Source: JAPOPJ01 sp964538885
GTDB taxonomy: Archaea; Thermoproteota; Nitrososphaeria; Nitrososphaerales; Nitrosopumilaceae
Direction of reading: 5' to 3'
Assembly (NCBI GenBank): GCA_964538885.1
Contig: CAZIHR010000072.1
Location: 1-64,000, forward strand
DNA length: 64,000 nt
Within the stretch, counting starts at the first letter, position 1, and the number at the start of each line of letters is the position of its first letter. The notes beneath the pieces were generated by a model that was given only the letters and a program-made list of their open reading frames with translations, did no database searches and was not told where the DNA came from. Of the stretch, positions 24,296-32,625 are shown one piece after another. The translations under genes were made by a program, and so were the position numbers.

Positions 24296-24824
24296 GTATT
24301 CGTCCTATCTGATCCTTTCCACCCATTACAAATGAGTTGGGTGGTATATTTTTGGCAAGTACGCACCTGGCCGCAATCAACGAATGGTGCCCTATTACAA
24401 TACTAGGCATTATTGTAACTCCAGTTCCAATTCTTACATGATCCTCAATTTTTGGCGGCATGAGTGTTGCTTTGATCTTGTTTTTAGATGTTCCATGTTC
24501 GGCACTAGTAATTTTTGAGGTGTTTACAGCTACTACACAAGGTGCCATAAAGACACTATCTCCTATGGACATTCCCATTGTAATGTGTGACTGTGCTCCA
24601 ATTGTGGTATTGTCTCCTATGACGACATTTCCCTCACATATTGAAAGTGGACCACAAATAGTATGATTGCCTATTTTTGTATTGGGCCTCAACACCACAT
24701 TTGCACCGATAACGCAGTCTCTTCCTATTTTACAGTCTTCGTAAATTACTGCACCAGGCTCAACCCGAGTACCATCACCTATTATAACAGATTCGTGAAT
24801 GGTCGCCCTATCAGAAATAAGCAT
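24288..24824 (-). CDS. Left-handed beta-helix (hexapeptide) acyltransferase
   Basis: 178 residues built almost wholly of hexapeptide repeats: VIIGDGTRVEPGAVIYEDCKIG, VIGANVVLRPNTKIG, VVIGDNTTIGAQSHITMG and IEDHVRIGTGVTIMPSIVIG. This is the fold of acetyl- and acyl-CoA transferases acting on sugars (WbbJ/PglD/WlbB types). A His that could act as base is in SAEHGTSKNK. In archaea such enzymes often serve nucleotide-sugar or glycan synthesis. It is coupled to the downstream amidohydrolase by an 8-bp overlap. Confidence 0.88.
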   Translation of the reverse strand: MLISDRATIHESVIIGDGTRVEPGAVIYEDCKIGRDCVIGANVVLRPNTKIGNHTICGPLSICEGNVVIGDNTTIGAQSHITMGMSIGDSVFMAPCVVAVNTSKITSAEHGTSKNKIKATLMPPKIEDHVRIGTGVTIMPSIVIGHHSLIAARCVLAKNIPPNSFVMGGKDQIGRIHE

Positions 24825-25127
24825 TTTAAGTCACTTGATATATTCACCTAGATATACTACAGATTAAATATCTTCAGAGTATCTTGCTTTGACGGAGTAA
24901 TTGATGAACGGATTTCCATCCTGTAGTGGTGTGAAAGTATATCAAACCGCATTGGGAACAAACAGACATGTACAAAGGTTTCCCACCACACATGCTTTCA
25001 TCTCAATTATGTTATCCACGTATGGTCTACCATTCTACAAATACCATCATCCTAAATATGTTGACAAGCTGTACACATCAGAATACACACCCACCACTTA
25101 TTTACTAGAAAACAGTCAATTTTTGTA
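24825..25127. other. Gap before the DUF3892-like gene
   Basis: An open frame at 24901-25128 (75 codons) ends exactly at the next start, but shows no signal, motif or ribosome-binding site. I see nothing else supported here. Confidence 0.35.
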
Positions 25128-25532
25128 ATGGTAAGATGGACAGACTATTTAATCTCTGAAGTCGTATACAACCCAAATCATCTAATTGTTAAGGCAAAAC
25201 GCTATCATGATGATGGAAATGGTGCCTGGGTAGAAACTATAGTGGACAGACTTACAATTGCATCTGATATAAAAAAAGGCAAAAGCTACATGACAATTTA
25301 TGATGCCACTACATCATGGAGAAGAGGTAACAAGCTACAAACCTTTCATTTAGATGGACAACCATATATTAGAATTGATAAGAATAAAGTTGGGTTGGAT
25401 TTTCTTGGTGACATTCCAGAGTTGCAGGGATATGAATCAGAATTAAAACAGTTGACAGCGCCGAAAAGTCCACGCATACCACTTGTGGAATCCAGAATTA
25501 CACAAAAACAACAAAGTAACCCAATAATTTAA
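25128..25532 (+). CDS. DUF3892-like small protein
   Basis: 134 residues. Segments DYLISEVVYNPNHLIVKAKRY, TIASDIKKGKSYMTIYD and LDGQPYIRIDKNKVGLDFLGDIPEL follow the order seen in DUF3892 proteins: an ISxVxYxxxx start, an I-x-x-I-x-x-G-x-x-Y/F core, and a GxxYIRTDxNxxxxDNLGxLPE-like end. These are small beta-rich proteins of unknown function, commonest in bacteria. The last 25 residues are a Pro/Gln-rich tail. ATG start at 25128. Confidence 0.62.
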   Translation: MVRWTDYLISEVVYNPNHLIVKAKRYHDDGNGAWVETIVDRLTIASDIKKGKSYMTIYDATTSWRRGNKLQTFHLDGQPYIRIDKNKVGLDFLGDIPELQGYESELKQLTAPKSPRIPLVESRITQKQQSNPII

Positions 25533-25605
25533 AATCGAAGTACATACAGGACAATCTAGCAATTCAGACTATACAATAACACGGTACATCAAATTTGGTT
25601 GAAAG

Positions 25606-25642
25606 TGTGACGTGCTGTATAAAATACAAATAATGTTATCGG
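25606..25642. repeat. 37-bp direct repeat, copy 1
   Basis: Matches 25678-25714 with two mismatches; the last 29 bases (25614-25642) are identical. Each copy holds the inverted repeat TGTAT-AAA-ATACA. Only two copies, 72 bp apart, are present. Confidence 0.9.
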
Positions 25643-25677
25643 CTGTTAGTTGCATTTCAGTTATTCGGAGCCCCCGC

Positions 25678-25714
25678 TGTGACAAGCTGTATAAAATACA
25701 AATAATGTTATCGG
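25678..25714. repeat. 37-bp direct repeat, copy 2
   Basis: Second copy of the 25606-25642 unit. The gap between the copies is 35 bp. With only two copies and no cas genes nearby, a regulatory or mobile-element origin is more likely than CRISPR. Confidence 0.9.
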
Positions 25715-25841
25715 TGCCTATTGAAAAATAATTGAAAGGTGGACGATGTTGCAAGATATACATATCTAGTCATGCCTACATTATCTTCAAAATTGTCAAA
25801 GATGTCGAAACAGTAAAAACGGAAAAACATTTACTCACATC

Positions 25842-26504
25842 ATGACCATTCAGCAGACACAGTGTTTTGTGGAGTTGTTCAGCTTTCCCGATCTGGCCAG
25901 ATATGTGTGTGCGTTTAGAAATTATCCATTGCGTGCCTATTCACAAAATTATCGTGGCAAGAGAGTCATCTCAAGCACTCTGACTCTAGCCAACACTTTA
26001 TTGATATTTTATGTGCCGACGGAAAAAACTGGAAGATACATATCTTACAGTGCCTCTGCAGGCAAGGAATTCTGTGATGTTGTGAAATCTACCAGCGATA
26101 TTTCCATTTATGCACCCATAATAAATTTTGAAACCAAAATATCACCATTAAAAACCAAATCAACAAATCACGCAGACCAGTTTTATCCACTCAAAATTAG
26201 TGACGTTGGTAGCCTAGCAAGACTTACTTACGATTCAGAATTTCCAGATGAACAGAATCTTGCACTGTTCACATTCAAACACAAAAGATCATGGATATTG
26301 GGCTATGTCACCTCGCTTGACATGGATGTGACCATCTACCAATTCAATTACGTAAAACTACAGGCAGAACCATCCAAATCATTTCTACAATATCGAGGAA
26401 ACAAGGGTGAGGATCCTGAATTTACTGACACATTCGAACACGGTTTCTCTTACTTGCCAATAATCAAAATAAAAAAAGAACATCCCATTTTTGGGATGAG
26501 GTAG
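25842..26504 (+). CDS. Hypothetical protein, 220 residues
   Basis: Not recognised. A soluble, aromatic-rich protein with no signal peptide or membrane segment. The N-terminal half has beta-type segments (SSTLTLANTLLIFYVPTEKTG, RYISYSASAGKEFCDV). The C-terminal half contains NLALFTFKHKRSWILGYVTSLDMDVTIYQFNYVKL, a long hydrophobic beta pattern, and ends with a short basic tail. ATG start 25842; convergent with the unknown pair at 26506-27545, leaving a single-base gap. Confidence 0.6.
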   Translation: MTIQQTQCFVELFSFPDLARYVCAFRNYPLRAYSQNYRGKRVISSTLTLANTLLIFYVPTEKTGRYISYSASAGKEFCDVVKSTSDISIYAPIINFETKISPLKTKSTNHADQFYPLKISDVGSLARLTYDSEFPDEQNLALFTFKHKRSWILGYVTSLDMDVTIYQFNYVKLQAEPSKSFLQYRGNKGEDPEFTDTFEHGFSYLPIIKIKKEHPIFGMR

Positions 26505-26505
26505 A

Positions 26506-27168
26506 CTACCATCTAGTCAACTCACCAAGCTTCTTCCTCGAATCTGCAACTATTCTTTCGATAACTTGGATGTAGATTTCTGCTGCGTAACTGATCTCAA
26601 AATCCTCAAAGAATGCAGACGCAACAATGCCACTCTCTGAAACTGTTGGCTCTCCACATTTGGTCCGTTTGTGATTAAGAACTTTCAAAAATATAGGGCG
26701 TTGTCTGTTGACCTCAATTTGTAATTCCTCTCGTGACTTTAGCATTCCTCCACGCAAATTTACCAAAATGGGTTGAAAAATATCATTTTTGTGTCGTTCC
26801 TTGGCCCGAAGCATGATCTGTATGTCCGGTAGCTCTTTACCACATTCGTAAAATGTAATCATTTGATGCATAAATGCTGGGTAATAGCTCTGGTGTTCTT
26901 TCTTAATTTTTTCCTCATACCATGAAACAAATTCAATTGCTCTAGAATCGTTTTTCAAGATGCTTTTTTCTTTGAATTTTTGACTGGTGCATTGTGTAAT
27001 AAACAACCCAAAGTCTCTGTTTGCCTCTTCAAAGATATCATTGTAAGCTTTGCTTACCGAGTTTAGATATGAACGGAAAAAATAATTCACATAATACGGA
27101 TCAGGATCATAATTTTTGAGTAAGCTGGATTCTGCTTTGCAGTTTTTGATCCAATACTCAACATCCAT
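26506..27168 (-). CDS. Hypothetical protein, second gene of an unknown pair
   Basis: Not recognised. A 220-residue, mainly helical and charged soluble protein. Segments of note are EEKIKKEHQSYYPAFMHQM, FQPILVNLRGGMLKSREELQ and the C-terminal AAEIYIQVIERIVADSRKKLG. No cysteine cluster or catalytic signature is visible. Its ATG overlaps the stop of the preceding gene by one base (TAATG), so both are translated from one message and may form a complex. Confidence 0.6.
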   Translation of the reverse strand: MDVEYWIKNCKAESSLLKNYDPDPYYVNYFFRSYLNSVSKAYNDIFEEANRDFGLFITQCTSQKFKEKSILKNDSRAIEFVSWYEEKIKKEHQSYYPAFMHQMITFYECGKELPDIQIMLRAKERHKNDIFQPILVNLRGGMLKSREELQIEVNRQRPIFLKVLNHKRTKCGEPTVSESGIVASAFFEDFEISYAAEIYIQVIERIVADSRKKLGELTRW

Positions 27169-27545
27169 TATTGGGGTGAATTCCTATTCGCGAATTTTGA
27201 TTGTTCTTTCAATTCCAAGGCAAGCTTTTTGAAAATTTCATTAACACTTACATCCACCAGATTAATGGTTGCATTTTCATGTACTATCTGTTTTTCAAAT
27301 GTGTCCTTGATGGCAAAAGATACTGACGACCAATGTAGTATACCTTTCAACTGTTCCTCTACTGTAGCATTGGTGGTGGGCAAATTGGCTGGTGTGAACA
27401 CAATTCCGTCTGTCCACTGCATTGTAGGTATACCACCACCCGAAGTTCGCGTACTAAAAGCAATCTGCTTTACCCAATCCTCAAATTGGTACTCGATTAC
27501 TTCGTGAATCACTAGCTTTTTCCAGGGTTCTATTGAAATCTCCAT
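27168..27545 (-). CDS. Hypothetical protein, first gene of an unknown pair
   Basis: Not recognised. 125 residues, soluble, starting MEISIEPWKKLVIHEV and containing a Gly/Thr-rich turn (STRTSGGGIPTMQWTDGIVF), then a helical C-terminus (SVNEIFKKLALELKEQ). The spacing to the divergent mtnA is 85 bp. It is coupled to the downstream unknown gene. Confidence 0.6.
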   Translation of the reverse strand: MEISIEPWKKLVIHEVIEYQFEDWVKQIAFSTRTSGGGIPTMQWTDGIVFTPANLPTTNATVEEQLKGILHWSSVSFAIKDTFEKQIVHENATINLVDVSVNEIFKKLALELKEQSKFANRNSPQ

Positions 27546-27602
27546 TACATGTCTTTATGTCAGAACCAATTATAATCTTATTTTTCAAATGGGAAGCTCA
27601 TT

Positions 27603-27612
27603 TTAAATATAC
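27603..27612 (+). promoter_or_regulatory. TATA-like box of mtnA
   Basis: TTTAAATATA lies about 24 bp before the ATG at 27631, consistent with a leaderless transcript. Confidence 0.45.
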
Positions 27613-27630
27613 TCCTAGAAAAAAAACAAA

Positions 27631-28686
27631 ATGGTCAAACAACAACCCAATGACAGTTCTTTGAAAACCGTATCATGGAAAGATAATAAAGTAATAATGG
27701 TTGACCAAACAAAACTTCCGAATAGTTTGACATATGTAGAATATAATGACTATAATCAGGTTGCCGAGGCCATAAGAACACTGGTAGTTAGAGGTGCACC
27801 TGCAATCGGTGTTTCAGGTGCTTTTGGGCTTGCGTTGGCTGTACTGCAAAACAAGACTACAAATCGGGATGAATTAATTACATATCTGAAAAAGGCAAAG
27901 AAGACTCTTTTGGAGACTAGGCCCACGGCAGTTAACTTGGCATGGGGATTAGAACAAATTATGAATGTGGCTGTTTCTTGCGAAACCGCGGATCAAATGC
28001 GACAAGCTGTGGTAGATGAGGCAAAAGAAATGGCAAGACAAGATATTGAGATCAACAGAGCACTTGGAAAGAATGGTTCCGCGCTGCTTGAGAACAATGA
28101 TACAATTATGACCCATTGTAATGCTGGTGCTCTAGCTACTGTAGCATATGGCACCGCACTGGGAGTAATTAGGGCCACAAAAGAGAGTGGAAAAAACATC
28201 AAGGTAATTGCTACGGAGACTAGACCTGTGCAACAGGGTTCCAGACTTACTGCATTTGAATTAAAGCATGACGGCTTTGACGTAAGCTTGATTCCAGATA
28301 CAGCCGTAGGGTACAGTATGGCAAATGAACTTGTAGATAAGGTTGTGGTTGGTGCAGACAGAGTTGTAAATACTGGACATGTCTTTAACAAAATTGGAAC
28401 ATATCAAGTTGCAACAATGGCCAAACAACACAAGATCCCATTTTATGTTGCCGCACCACTGTCTACGTTTGATATGAAAAGCAATTACAGAGATGTAATA
28501 ATTGAGATGAGAGATGATAGTGAAGTTACGGGAACCGGTGACAAAAAGACTGCCCCCGATGACATCGGTGTAATCAACCCAGCATTTGACATAACTCCCC
28601 CGGAGCTGATCAGTGGAATCATTACAGAAAAGGGAGTCGTAGTTCCTCCGTTTAAGGAATCGATTGAGAAACTATTTGGAAATTAG
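27631..28686 (+). CDS. mtnA: S-methyl-5-thioribose-1-phosphate isomerase
   Basis: Methionine-salvage enzyme, converting methylthioribose 1-phosphate to methylthioribulose 1-phosphate; related to eIF2B. Family hallmarks: RGAPAIGVSGAFGLAL, TRPTAVNLAWGLEQI, THCNAGALATVAYG with the catalytic cysteine, ETRPVQQGSRLTAFEL, and VVGADRVVNTGHVFNKIGTYQ with the catalytic aspartate. The 351-residue length is normal. Ribose-1,5-bisphosphate isomerases are close relatives, but the RGAPAIG and HCNAG forms here favour MtnA. Confidence 0.92.
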   Translation: MVKQQPNDSSLKTVSWKDNKVIMVDQTKLPNSLTYVEYNDYNQVAEAIRTLVVRGAPAIGVSGAFGLALAVLQNKTTNRDELITYLKKAKKTLLETRPTAVNLAWGLEQIMNVAVSCETADQMRQAVVDEAKEMARQDIEINRALGKNGSALLENNDTIMTHCNAGALATVAYGTALGVIRATKESGKNIKVIATETRPVQQGSRLTAFELKHDGFDVSLIPDTAVGYSMANELVDKVVVGADRVVNTGHVFNKIGTYQVATMAKQHKIPFYVAAPLSTFDMKSNYRDVIIEMRDDSEVTGTGDKKTAPDDIGVINPAFDITPPELISGIITEKGVVVPPFKESIEKLFGN

Positions 28687-28745
28687 ATAGTAGTCAATAT
28701 GAGATACAAATCTATTAAAAGTATGGTTTTCAAGTCCAAGTGTTG

Positions 28746-28922
28746 ATGAAAAGAAAATTTAGAGAAATTTACTGTAACAGTTGTAAAAAGATAGTGGGCA
28801 GGTATAATGAAAAATTCTATAATGAGGACAAGATTAGTGAGGTGCTAAAGACCAATCATGTAGAACATGTACGAAATGGCCATCATGTAGAGATACGGGT
28901 CCTGTGGGAAGATCACAATTAG
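28746..28922 (+). CDS. Small Cys-pair protein, 58 residues
   Basis: Not recognised. A short basic protein with a single CNSCKK pair and several histidines (NHVEHVRNGHHVEI) that could complete a zinc site. It follows mtnA by 59 bp on the same strand. GTG 28740 and TTG 28743 are alternative starts, but the ATG at 28746 is preferred. The ordered hydrophobic pattern and placement suggest a real gene of unknown role. Confidence 0.5.
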   Translation: MKRKFREIYCNSCKKIVGRYNEKFYNEDKISEVLKTNHVEHVRNGHHVEIRVLWEDHN

Positions 28923-29005
28923 GGCTTTGCAGATTTTTGGGTAAAATTTGTTTGCCTGGCATATGTACTAGCTGAATTTTTGACATTTCTTTGCACAAAT
29001 GGTCA

Positions 29006-30085
29006 TCAATCAAAGGAACGCTCAAAGTCTTCTAGGATTTGCTTTTGTTTTCTATCGAGTTTTTTGGGTATGTTAACAACTATGCGTACATACTGGTCAC
29101 CTCTGCCACGCGAGTTAAGATGTGGCACGCCCTTACCTCTTAGTTTGAGGATCGTGTTTGGTTGGCTTCCAGCTTCAACTTTGATTTTTTCTGTTCCCTC
29201 TAAGGTTGGCACAAGAATATCACAGCCAAGTGCTGCACTTACCATGGACACATCATGGTCATAAAAGATATCCATGCCATCTCGTTTGAAGAATTTATGT
29301 GGCTGAACCAAGATTCTAACTATCAAATCTCCATTTACGCCTTGTGGGAATTCATTGCCTTCCCCAGGTACCGTATAGTCTCCACTCTCAATCCCCGCTG
29401 GAATGTCAAATGATGCCTTTTTTGTTCCCCTTTTCTTTCTACTGCCTCGACATTCACTGCATGGAGTATCAATTATTGAGCCCTGACCGCGACATGTGGA
29501 ACATGGTTCAACTGTTACAAACGATGCAAAACCCATACTTCGGCCTTTGCGAACTTGGCCTTGTCCGTTGCATGTACTACAGGTATTCATTCTAGTACCG
29601 GGCTTGCAGCCCGTACCACTACATGTATCACACTTGATCTCTTTGTGAAGATCAATCTCTAGCGTTTTGCCGTGCAGAACATCTTCTAGTGTTATAGCTG
29701 TTTCATACAAAATGTCAGAACCGCGTTGTTGCCTGCGTCCAAAGCCGCCGCCTCGTCCCAAAATGGTTTCAAATATGGATTCAAAACCTCCACCCTGTCC
29801 AAATATGTCACTAAAGTCACCGCGTGCTCCCTGAAAGATGTCATCTGAACTGTATTTACCATCTACACCCGCATGGCCATGGAGATCATAGACCTGTTTT
29901 TTTTCAGGGTCAGAAAGCACTGCATATGCCTCGGAAATTTCTTTAAAATGTTCACCTGCTTCGGCAGATTTGTTTCTGTCAGGATGGAATTTTAATGCAA
30001 GCTTTCTGTATTGTGACTTGATTTCGTCGGGGGGGCTTGTTTTCGATACGCCAAGAACCTCATAGTAATCACGTTTAGCTGCCAT
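29006..30085 (-). CDS. dnaJ: Chaperone DnaJ (Hsp40)
   Basis: Co-chaperone that delivers clients to DnaK and stimulates its ATPase. The J-domain starts KRDYYEVLGVSKTSPPDEIK and contains the essential HPD (FHPDRNK). A Gly/Phe-rich linker follows, then the zinc region with four CxxCxGx repeats (CDTCSGTG, CSTCNGQG, CSTCRGQG, CSECRGSR; the last lacks the final Gly). The C-terminal substrate-binding domains complete a type-I DnaJ. The frame begins at 30094, but the ATG at 30085 (MAAKRDYYE) matches relatives. Last gene of the chaperone cluster. Confidence 0.96.
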   Translation of the reverse strand: MAAKRDYYEVLGVSKTSPPDEIKSQYRKLALKFHPDRNKSAEAGEHFKEISEAYAVLSDPEKKQVYDLHGHAGVDGKYSSDDIFQGARGDFSDIFGQGGGFESIFETILGRGGGFGRRQQRGSDILYETAITLEDVLHGKTLEIDLHKEIKCDTCSGTGCKPGTRMNTCSTCNGQGQVRKGRSMGFASFVTVEPCSTCRGQGSIIDTPCSECRGSRKKRGTKKASFDIPAGIESGDYTVPGEGNEFPQGVNGDLIVRILVQPHKFFKRDGMDIFYDHDVSMVSAALGCDILVPTLEGTEKIKVEAGSQPNTILKLRGKGVPHLNSRGRGDQYVRIVVNIPKKLDRKQKQILEDFERSFD

Positions 30086-30132
30086 AGATATCACTTTGAT
30101 AGTTTTGCTGTATAAATATCAGATATTTGGAT

Positions 30133-31956
30133 TCAGTTATTTTTGGTTTCATCAGTAGAGCCGGTGCTTTGTTGGTCAGTAGAGCCAGATGGAGGAGTCA
30201 CATTCTTGTAAAGTTCTGTTGTGACCTCACTAACTATAGTCTTTAATGAATCAAGTTTTGATTTGAGGTCGTCGGGTTCTTTGTTGAGGGATTCTTTTAC
30301 ATCTTTTACAGCATCAGTGATCTTAATTCCTTGTTCTTGTGAAATTTTATCTTTAAGATCATGGTTTATCAGTTTTTCAGTGGTATAGATGTAGCTTTCA
30401 GCCTCATTTTTTAGATCAATCTTTTCCTTCTTCTTTTTATCTTCATCAGAGAATTTCTCTGCATCTTCCTTGAGTTTCTCAATCTCATCTTTGGAGAGTT
30501 TGGATGATGACTCGATGGTTATCTTGGCCTCTTTCTGAGTTCCCAGATCTTTAGCAGTCACATTAATTATTCCGTTGGCATCAATGTCAAACTTGACTTC
30601 GATCTGTGGGACTCCCCTTGGTGCAGGAGGCAGATCCATGAGGTTAAAGCTTCCCAGAGAAACATTGTCTTGAGCCATAGGTCTTTCACCCTGTACGACA
30701 TGAATCGTAACAGCAGTCTGGTTATCTGCAGCCGTGGTAAAGACTTTACTTTTTGAGGTAGGAATCGTGGTGTTTCTTTCTATGAGAGGTTCCCGTACTC
30801 CTCCCAGTGTCTCAATACCCAATGTAAGTGGTGTTACATCCAGTAAGACAATATCGCTTGACACATCGCCTGCTATGATTCCTGCCTGTATTGCTGCGCC
30901 CATTGCTACAGCCTCCATGGGATCCACACCTGACTCTGGTTCCATTCCAATCACCTCGCCCACAAATTTTTTCACCAGAGGTATCCTAGTTGGACCACCC
31001 ACCATCACAATCTTGTTTATATCACCTTGTGACAGCTTGGCATCGCTCAATGCCTTTTCTATAGACGGTCTGCATCGCTCAATTATGGGTCCGATCAATT
31101 CGTCCAGTTTGGCTCTAGTTATGCGCAGTTCAAGATTCTTTGCACCAGAAGACGGATCATGTGCAATGAATGGCAGATTGATGTCAGTCTCCATTACAGT
31201 TGATAATTCAATTTTTGCCTTTTCTGCAGCTTCTCGGATCCTTGTCATGGCAGTGTTATCGGAAGAAAGATCTATGCCTTCCTTTTTCTTAAACTCATCA
31301 CAAATATAGCTGATAAGCACTTGATCCATATCTGTGCCGCCCAGTTGTGTATCACCTGATGTACTCATCACCTCAAACACACCACCTCCCATCTCCATGA
31401 TTGTTACATCCAAGGTACCGCCACCAAAATCAAATACAAGAATTTTCATATCCTCTTTGGATTTGTCAAGTCCAAATGCTAATGATGCTGCAGTGGGTTC
31501 ATTGATAATACGGACCACATCCAATCCAGCAATAGTTCCAGCATCCTTTGTTGCTTGTCGCTGGTTGTCATCAAAGTATGCAGGGACAGTTATGACTGCC
31601 TTTTCAACAGATTCACCTACAAATGCCTCTGCATCTTTTTTGATTTTTTGAAGTATGAATGCGGAAATTTGTTGTGGTTTGTAGTCCTTGTCCTGTATTT
31701 TGAAGGTGTGATCAGAGCCCATTTTTCGTTTCGCAGCAACTATAGTATTATTGGGATTGGTGACTGCCTGCCTGCGTGCAGGTTCGCCAACAAGAAGCTC
31801 GCCGTCCTTTGAGAATGCTACCACTGAGGGAAACGCCTTACCACCTACAGTTGCACCTTCCGCTGCAGGAATAATTGTGGGCTTGCCACCCATAACTACA
31901 GATGCAGCAGAATTGCTTGTGCCTAAATCAATCCCTATTACCTTACTCATCATCAT
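30133..31956 (-). CDS. dnaK: Chaperone DnaK (Hsp70)
   Basis: ATP-dependent folding chaperone, 607 residues. The actin-like ATPase domain begins VIGIDLGTSNSAASV and includes VPAYFDDNQRQATKDAG, IINEPTAASLAFG and LVFDFGGGTLDVTI. The beta substrate-binding domain (DVTPLTLGIETLGG) and helical lid follow, with an acidic Thr/Ser-rich tail. Three adjacent ATG codons at 31956-31948 are possible starts. It overlaps the end of grpE by 14 bp. Archaeal hsp70 genes are thought to have been acquired from bacteria, and this one keeps the bacterial grpE-dnaK-dnaJ order. Confidence 0.98.
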   Translation of the reverse strand: MMMSKVIGIDLGTSNSAASVVMGGKPTIIPAAEGATVGGKAFPSVVAFSKDGELLVGEPARRQAVTNPNNTIVAAKRKMGSDHTFKIQDKDYKPQQISAFILQKIKKDAEAFVGESVEKAVITVPAYFDDNQRQATKDAGTIAGLDVVRIINEPTAASLAFGLDKSKEDMKILVFDFGGGTLDVTIMEMGGGVFEVMSTSGDTQLGGTDMDQVLISYICDEFKKKEGIDLSSDNTAMTRIREAAEKAKIELSTVMETDINLPFIAHDPSSGAKNLELRITRAKLDELIGPIIERCRPSIEKALSDAKLSQGDINKIVMVGGPTRIPLVKKFVGEVIGMEPESGVDPMEAVAMGAAIQAGIIAGDVSSDIVLLDVTPLTLGIETLGGVREPLIERNTTIPTSKSKVFTTAADNQTAVTIHVVQGERPMAQDNVSLGSFNLMDLPPAPRGVPQIEVKFDIDANGIINVTAKDLGTQKEAKITIESSSKLSKDEIEKLKEDAEKFSDEDKKKKEKIDLKNEAESYIYTTEKLINHDLKDKISQEQGIKITDAVKDVKESLNKEPDDLKSKLDSLKTIVSEVTTELYKNVTPPSGSTDQQSTGSTDETKNN

Positions 31957-32623
31957 TCACTTTAGATTTTTTGGAGATTTCCACCAGTGTTGGTCTAATA
32001 ACCACATTATGTGAAATATATCCTTTCCTGATTTCATTGGTGATCGTATCTTCATCCAAGGCAGGGTCTTGAATGATGTGTATTGCCTCATGTAAATTAG
32101 GATCAAATATTTTTCCCAATGCATCTATTGGTTTTACGCCATATTTGGCCATCATTGAATTCATATTTTTTAAAATTGAGTTCAGTCCCTCAACATCCAC
32201 ACCACGTTCAAAAAATGCCTGCTTGGCTCTTTCAAAGTCGTCATAAATTTTTAAAAATTCAAGCATAAATTCGGTAAGCTTGGTATTTATTCCATTTTCA
32301 ATATCTGATTGTGTTTTTCTAGATAAATTCTGAAAATCTGCCAAGACATGCTTAAGTTTATCTTGGCATTCCAAGGTATGTTGTTTTTCTTGTTCCAGTA
32401 ACTCACGTAAATTTTGATCGGAAGTATCCAAAACATCTGGTTTTTCATCTTCAGATACAGTAACTAAAACATCTTCATCGGATTTGTCAGCAGACAATTT
32501 ACCATACAAAGACACATCAGCTAATTTATACTCTGTACTTTGGTGATGATTTCCATGTATAACTGCCACAGCACTTCTTGAATGCTGTGAATTCATCATG
32601 GGGGAAAAGATGCTCTCATTCAT
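31943..32623 (-). CDS. grpE: Nucleotide exchange factor GrpE
   Basis: Releases ADP from DnaK. The long central coiled coil (QNLREL...HVLADFQNLSRKTQSDIENG) and the C-terminal beta domain (GKIFDPNLHEAIHIIQDPALDEDTITNEIRKGYISHNVVIRPTLVEI) are diagnostic. The roughly 90-residue N-terminal extension (His/Ser/Asp-rich) is unusually long, and the true start could be an internal ATG (for example MMNSQHSRS). The gene starts 3 bp after the cdc48 stop and its 3' end overlaps dnaK, indicating tight coupling. Confidence 0.93.
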   Translation of the reverse strand: MNESIFSPMMNSQHSRSAVAVIHGNHHQSTEYKLADVSLYGKLSADKSDEDVLVTVSEDEKPDVLDTSDQNLRELLEQEKQHTLECQDKLKHVLADFQNLSRKTQSDIENGINTKLTEFMLEFLKIYDDFERAKQAFFERGVDVEGLNSILKNMNSMMAKYGVKPIDALGKIFDPNLHEAIHIIQDPALDEDTITNEIRKGYISHNVVIRPTLVEISKKSKVNDDE

Positions 32624-32625
32624 GT

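Larger units (their letters stand above)
25533..25841. other. Intergenic region with a two-copy repeat
   Basis: No credible gene. It contains the 37-bp repeat pair listed separately and a TATA-rich region before 25842. Confidence 0.4.

Noticed and set aside
24901..25128. 75-codon open frame ending at the DUF3892-like start
   Set aside because: Amino-acid pattern is not protein-like (many His, Tyr, Thr in irregular order) and no homology is suspected, although the end-to-start overlap was tempting.
25606..25714. Possible minimal CRISPR (two repeats, one spacer)
   Set aside because: Only two copies, flanking bases also partly match, internal palindrome is short and no cas gene is near; reported as a repeat pair instead.
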